Positions 59,947 through 64,000 of a DNA stretch of 64,000 bases are shown piece after piece (position 1 is the stretch's first letter; every line of letters starts with the position of its first letter). Source of the stretch: Gammaproteobacteria bacterium (GTDB lineage: Bacteria; Pseudomonadota; Gammaproteobacteria; Pseudomonadales; Azotimanducaceae); the NCBI GenBank assembly GCA_009839505.1, contig VXPO01000155.1, positions 1 to 64,000 on the forward strand, in the 5' to 3' direction. The position numbers and the translations under genes are program-made. The notes under the pieces were generated by a model. The model had not been told where the DNA came from, made no database searches, and worked only from the letters and a program-made list of their open reading frames with translations.

Positions 59947-62900
59947 CTATTCCGGAAGACCCAGCAGTTCCGTGTTGCCGCCCGTTGCGGCGGTGTTCCA
60001 CGTAATCGTGCGTTCCACCGCGAAGCGTGCCAGGTAGTTGGGGCCGCCAGCCTTCGGCCCGGTGCCGGACAAGCCTTCGCCGCCGAACGGCTGCACGCCG
60101 ACCGTGGCGCCGATCATGTCCCGGTTGACGTAGGTGTTGCCGACCTTGACGGTCGCCATCACCTGCCTGGCGCGGGCGTGGATTCGGGAGTGGACGCCAA
60201 GGGTCAGGCCGTAGCCGGCGCGTTGGATAGCCGCCAGTTCCCGGTGGAGGCGGGACGCGGCAAAGCGCACGACGTGGAGGATGGGGCCGAAGTGCTCCTC
60301 GTGGAGATCGGCGATGGAGTCGATCTCGATCATCGCCGGGCCGATGAAGCAACCCGACAGATCCCGGGGAACCTCGCACTGGTGGATGACCCGGTCGCTC
60401 ATCGACGCCACATGTGCCTCCAGGCGTTCGAGTGCCGAGGCGTCGATCACGGGCCCGACGTCGGTCGCGGGATCCGCCGGATCGCCCAGCACGAGCGTGC
60501 GCATGGCCCCCGCGATCATCGTGAGCAGCCGCTCGGCAATGTCGTCCTGGACGTAGAGCACGCGCAGCGAGGAGCATCGCTGGCCAGCCGAGCGGAATGC
60601 GGAGGCGAGCACGTCGTCGACAACCTGTTCGGGGAGCGCGGTGGAGTCGACCACCATGGCGTTCTGGCCCCCGGTCTCGGCGATCAACGGCGCGAGCGCG
60701 CCCTCCTTCCCCGAAAGCGAGCGTTGAATGTGCTTTGCGGTCGCCGTGGATCCGGTGAAAGCGACCCCGTCGACGTCGCTCCCGACAAGGCCCACGCCGG
60801 CCTCTACGCCGCCAAGGACCAAGCGCACAGCGTCTTCGGGTATGCCGGCTTCGCGCATCAGTTCAACCGCGACGGTGGCGATGGTGGGTGTCTGCGGTGC
60901 GGGTTTGGCCACCACGGCGTTGCCGGCGGCGAGCGCCGCAACGACTTGGCCCGTGAAGATCGCCAGCGGGAAGTTCCACGGCGAGATGCAGGCAAACACA
61001 CCGCGCCCGTGGAGCTCCAGGGTATTGGTCTCGCCGGTCGGCCCGGGGAGTATCTCGGCCTCGCCGAACAGACGTTCACACTCCGCACCGTAGTAGCGGC
61101 AGAAGTCCGCGGCCTCCCGCACCTCCGCCACCGCATCGCCCAGGGTCTTGCCCGCCTCCTTGGCCAACAAGGCGACGAACCGCGCCAGGTTGGCCTCCAA
61201 CAGGTCAGCGAGGCGGTCGAGGCACGCGCGCCGCGCGGCGGCGGGTGTGCCTTCCCAACCGGTGAAGGCCGCCCGCGCTCGGCCAACCTCCGCATCGATC
61301 TCAGCGGCACCCTCGTCGACCAGCGCATCGTCATGCGCCGACGCTGACCGCAGCAGCGAATCCACCGCCTGACGGTCGCCTAGATCAAGGCCCGCGGAAT
61401 TCGCGCGGCCACCGCCGTAGAGATCGGCAGGTAGCGGGATGCGGGGATGCGGGGCCGCATCGTAGTCCGCCACCACCGTGAGCGGGTCGCGCACCAGGTT
61501 GACCACGTCGACCTTGTCGTCGAGAAAGCGGTTCACGAAGGACGAGTTCGCGCCGTTCTCCAGCAGACGGCGCACGAGATAGGCGAGCAGGTCGCGGTGA
61601 GCGCCCACCGGGGCATACACCCGCTCGCGCGGCATGTCGTCGAAGCGCCGTCGGGCTTCGTCGTAGAGCAGTTCCCCCATGCCGTGCAGACGCTGGAATT
61701 CGTACGCGGTGCCCGCGCCACGTGCGAGCTCCAGCACGGCGGCGAGGGTATGTGCATTGTGGGTGGCGAACTGCGGGAACAGGTTCCGACAGCGGAACAG
61801 GCGGGCGGCACAGGAGAGGTAAGCGAGGTCTGTGGACGGCTTGCGCGTGTAGACCGGGTAGCCGCTCAAACCCTGGATCTGCGCATACTTGATCTCGGTG
61901 TCCCAGTAGGCGCCCTTCACGAGCCGCACCATCACGGGCCGCTCAAGCGCGTCCAGCCAGTCGATCACGGCGGGCGCGCGTTTCGCGTAGGCCTGGATCG
62001 CGATCCCGATCCCCTCCCAGGATGCCAATTCCGGTGCCATGGCGAGACGCTCGAATACCTCGAGCGTGAGTTCGAGACGCTCGGCCTCTTCGGCGTCGAT
62101 GGTCATGTGGATGTTGCGTGAGGCCGCCTCGTGTGCGAGGTCCAGCACCGTGGGGCCCAGTTCGCGCATCACCCGTTCGCGTTGCAGGGGCTCGAACCGG
62201 GGATGCAGCGCCGAAAGCTTGATGGAGATACCCGAAGTCCCGGTCGGGGTAGCGTTCGGGTGGGCCTTGCCCACGGTGCGGATCGCCTGGCGGTATGCCT
62301 CGGCATAGCGGTTGGCGTCTTCGTAGGTGCGCGCGCCCTCGCCCAGCATGTCGAACGAAGACAGGCCCGAACCCCTCGAAGGTTCCCGGGCGAGGGCTTC
62401 CTCGATCGTGCGTCCCAGGACGAATTCGCCGCCCACGATGCGGACCGCGCGCGACATGGCCGCCCGAGCGACGGACTCGCCGACGCGAGCCGTCAAGCGA
62501 TTTACCCACCCCGCGACGTCGCGCGTCACGTCGTCGCCGAGGCCGATCACGTTGCCCGTCAGCATCAGTGCCCACGTGGAGGCGTTGAGAAACACGGAGT
62601 CCGAGTGGCCCACGTGCTCCGCCCAGTTCGCGGTGCCGATCTTCTCGGCGATCAACGCCTCCGCCGTGTCGTCGTCGGGAATCCGCAGCAGGGCCTCGCT
62701 GATGCACAGCAGCGCGATACCCTCCTCGTTGGACAAGCCGTATTCCTGCAGGAACAGATCGAGCAGCGAGCGTTCGTCTGCACGGCTCCGACATCCCTCG
62801 ACCAGGTCGCGCGCCCGGGTGAGCACCCGTTGGCGCTCGGCGTACGTGAACGGCGCCTCGGCGAGACGCGAGCGCACCGCTTCGCGTTCCGATTGCGAAC

Positions 62901-62961
62901 CCGCGGCGGTGATGGCGGCCCAGGGATCGGACACCCGCCTACCCCCGTCCCCGGGCGGCAT
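59947..62961 (-). CDS. putA: Bifunctional proline dehydrogenase/P5C dehydrogenase
   Basis: This ~1004-residue PutA oxidises proline to glutamate in two steps. The proline dehydrogenase half (~70-450) has the FAD-barrel sequences GISIKLSALHPRFEP, RLVKGAYWDTEIKYAQ and YAPVGAHRDLLAYLVRRLLE. The aldehyde dehydrogenase half (~540-1000) has GRGVFACISPWNFPLAIF, the Glu/Cys pair in PLIAETGGQNAMVV and SAGQRCSSLRVLYV, and GGEGLSGTGPKAGG. Length fits type A PutA without the N-terminal DNA-binding domain of enteric PutA, so autoregulation is unlikely. A GTG nine codons in is an equally plausible start. The FAD dehydrogenase gene overlaps its start. Confidence 0.95.
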   Translation of the reverse strand: MPPGDGGRRVSDPWAAITAAGSQSEREAVRSRLAEAPFTYAERQRVLTRARDLVEGCRSRADERSLLDLFLQEYGLSNEEGIALLCISEALLRIPDDDTAEALIAEKIGTANWAEHVGHSDSVFLNASTWALMLTGNVIGLGDDVTRDVAGWVNRLTARVGESVARAAMSRAVRIVGGEFVLGRTIEEALAREPSRGSGLSSFDMLGEGARTYEDANRYAEAYRQAIRTVGKAHPNATPTGTSGISIKLSALHPRFEPLQRERVMRELGPTVLDLAHEAASRNIHMTIDAEEAERLELTLEVFERLAMAPELASWEGIGIAIQAYAKRAPAVIDWLDALERPVMVRLVKGAYWDTEIKYAQIQGLSGYPVYTRKPSTDLAYLSCAARLFRCRNLFPQFATHNAHTLAAVLELARGAGTAYEFQRLHGMGELLYDEARRRFDDMPRERVYAPVGAHRDLLAYLVRRLLENGANSSFVNRFLDDKVDVVNLVRDPLTVVADYDAAPHPRIPLPADLYGGGRANSAGLDLGDRQAVDSLLRSASAHDDALVDEGAAEIDAEVGRARAAFTGWEGTPAAARRACLDRLADLLEANLARFVALLAKEAGKTLGDAVAEVREAADFCRYYGAECERLFGEAEILPGPTGETNTLELHGRGVFACISPWNFPLAIFTGQVVAALAAGNAVVAKPAPQTPTIATVAVELMREAGIPEDAVRLVLGGVEAGVGLVGSDVDGVAFTGSTATAKHIQRSLSGKEGALAPLIAETGGQNAMVVDSTALPEQVVDDVLASAFRSAGQRCSSLRVLYVQDDIAERLLTMIAGAMRTLVLGDPADPATDVGPVIDASALERLEAHVASMSDRVIHQCEVPRDLSGCFIGPAMIEIDSIADLHEEHFGPILHVVRFAASRLHRELAAIQRAGYGLTLGVHSRIHARARQVMATVKVGNTYVNRDMIGATVGVQPFGGEGLSGTGPKAGGPNYLARFAVERTITWNTAATGGNTELLGLPE

Positions 62962-64000
62962 TCGTCCCGGCTTGACGACCGAACACCGCGCCCGAAGTCA
63001 GTCCCGTCCCACCGGGATAGTTGAAGTAGTACAGCCCGCCGACAAGCTCGCCGGCGGCGAACAGGCCCGGGATGGGTTCGCCATCCTCTCCGAGAACGCG
63101 GGCCTCGGCATCGACCGCCAAGCCCCCAAAGGTGAACGTGATCCCGCAGGTCACCCCGTACGCCTCGAACGGCGGCGTGTCCAGGCGGTTGGCCCAGTTC
63201 GACTTCGGCACCTCGAGACCACGCGTTCCACGACCGTCCCGGACCGTGGGGTCGAAGGGCGTCCCGGTGTCGACGGCGGCATTGAAACGCTCGATCTCGG
63301 CGACGAGTTCCGGAGCGTTCATGGTCTCCATCGTCGCGATCCTCGTGGCCAAGGCGTCGAGGCTGTCGGCCGTCGCCTTGGTGACCCTGCCGATGCGGTA
63401 TTCGTCGCGCAACAGGGGCGAGACCTTGGCATCGAAAATCTGCCAGGCGCACTGCCCGGGCTGCCTGAGTACTTCGCCACCGTAGCGGGCATAGGTGTAG
63501 TTGCGAAAGTCAGCGCCCTCGTCCACGAAACGCCGTCCGTCCGTGTTGACCATGATGCCCAGCGGATAGGAGTGTTTCTGGAAATTGTCGCCGACGTCGA
63601 GGTCGCCGAACTCAGGCGCGTTGAGATCCCAGCCGACCGCATGGCAACCCGAATAGTTGCCCCGCGTCGCGGCACCGATGGCGACCGCCATGCGGATGCC
63701 GTCACCGGTGTTGAAGCGGCTGCCGCGCACCTTGGCCAAGTCCCAGCCGGGCCCCAGGTAGCGGGCTCGCCACGCCGGGTTCGCCTCGAACCCCCCGCAG
63801 GCGAGCACCACCGCATCCGCCGCCAAGGTGTTCGCTTCGGAACCGTTGCCTACACGCACGTCGAACCCGTCGGCGGTCCTGTCGAGGGCCGTGGCACGTG
63901 CGCCGAAACGCACGTCCACGCCGGCCTCGTCGGCGATGGCGCCCAGCGAATCCACGAGCCCCGGACCACCGCCCCAGGCCTCGACCGTGACGCCGCCCCA
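62939..64000 (-). CDS. FAD-dependent dehydrogenase (TcuA/fumarate reductase flavoprotein-like), partial
   Basis: The frame runs through the right edge of the window, so the N terminus, including the dinucleotide-binding motif, lies outside. The visible part has ADAVVLACGGFEANPAWRAR, GDGIRMAVAIGAATRGN, VDEGADFRNYTYARYGGEVL, TFGGLAVDAEARVLGEDGEP and ends with YPGGTGLTSGAVFGRQAG, the conserved FAD C-terminal motif. This matches tricarballylate dehydrogenase-like and 3-oxosteroid 1-dehydrogenase/fumarate-reductase flavoprotein relatives. It overlaps putA by 23 bases on the same strand, so the two probably share a transcript. Confidence 0.88.
   Translation of the reverse strand, partial: WGGVTVEAWGGGPGLVDSLGAIADEAGVDVRFGARATALDRTADGFDVRVGNGSEANTLAADAVVLACGGFEANPAWRARYLGPGWDLAKVRGSRFNTGDGIRMAVAIGAATRGNYSGCHAVGWDLNAPEFGDLDVGDNFQKHSYPLGIMVNTDGRRFVDEGADFRNYTYARYGGEVLRQPGQCAWQIFDAKVSPLLRDEYRIGRVTKATADSLDALATRIATMETMNAPELVAEIERFNAAVDTGTPFDPTVRDGRGTRGLEVPKSNWANRLDTPPFEAYGVTCGITFTFGGLAVDAEARVLGEDGEPIPGLFAAGELVGGLYYFNYPGGTGLTSGAVFGRQAGTNAARGRG

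Overview
The window is a gene-dense, GC-rich (roughly 60-65 % by eye) bacterial chromosome segment with about 51 protein genes, one tRNA, several intergenic palindromic repeats and no intact insertion sequence. A TonB-dependent receptor, a TRAP transporter, an MMPL/RND exporter paired with a LolA-like periplasmic protein, several lipoprotein signals and the many acyl-CoA and xenobiotic-type enzymes (five PhyH-type dioxygenases, two luciferase-like oxidoreductases, P450, CaiB/BaiF transferase, enoyl-CoA hydratases, amidohydrolases) point to a Gram-negative heterotroph. A marine or host-associated proteobacterium, probably gammaproteobacterial, is the best guess. No rRNA or phylogenetic marker is present, so this is inference.

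Layout. 0-8.3 kb: MBL hydrolase, acyl-CoA synthetase, aldose epimerase, lytic transglycosylase, two LLM oxidoreductases, SRAP DNA-repair protein, TlpA-like thioredoxin. 8.3-15.6 kb: a Gfo/Idh/MocA-aldo/keto reductase fusion, a PhyH dioxygenase, a palindromic repeat cluster, and a tight five-gene minus-strand operon (cupin, TPR, PhyH-HEAT fusion, P-loop kinase, MaoC-like hydratase). 15.7-27.2 kb: amidohydrolase, an operon of PhyH, CoA-transferase, enoyl-CoA hydratase and NYN/PIN protein, a YwaF-like membrane protein with an Nramp-like transporter, SDR, rubredoxin, enoyl-CoA hydratase, GyrI-like lipoprotein, PhyH.

27.3-38.2 kb is the most striking region. idi is followed by a single ORF that joins HMG-CoA reductase to mevalonate kinase, then an MpaB/Lcp-type oxygenase starting inside the stop codon of the fusion, an MMPL transporter, and a LolA-like carrier starting inside the MMPL stop codon. 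A TPR protein and a squalene-synthase-type enzyme converge on these, and a P450 with a PhyH protein follow. I read this as an isoprenoid locus: precursor supply, head-to-head prenyl coupling, oxidative tailoring and export to the envelope.

38-47 kb: a vapBC-type toxin-antitoxin pair with an operator palindrome, a TRAP transporter operon led by a secreted cyclase-family hydrolase, an epoxide hydrolase and a second Gfo/Idh/MocA protein. 47-54.4 kb: a TonB receptor and S9 peptidase pair with an intervening terminator or attenuator, a Wzm/Wzt-type ABC exporter, and tRNA-Asn. 54.4-64 kb: N-acyl-D-amino-acid deacylase-like amidohydrolase, DUF1015 protein, a 620-bp gene-free scar rich in repeats that looks like mobile-element debris, a lipoprotein, an amidohydrolase, bifunctional PutA, and a FAD dehydrogenase cut by the window edge.
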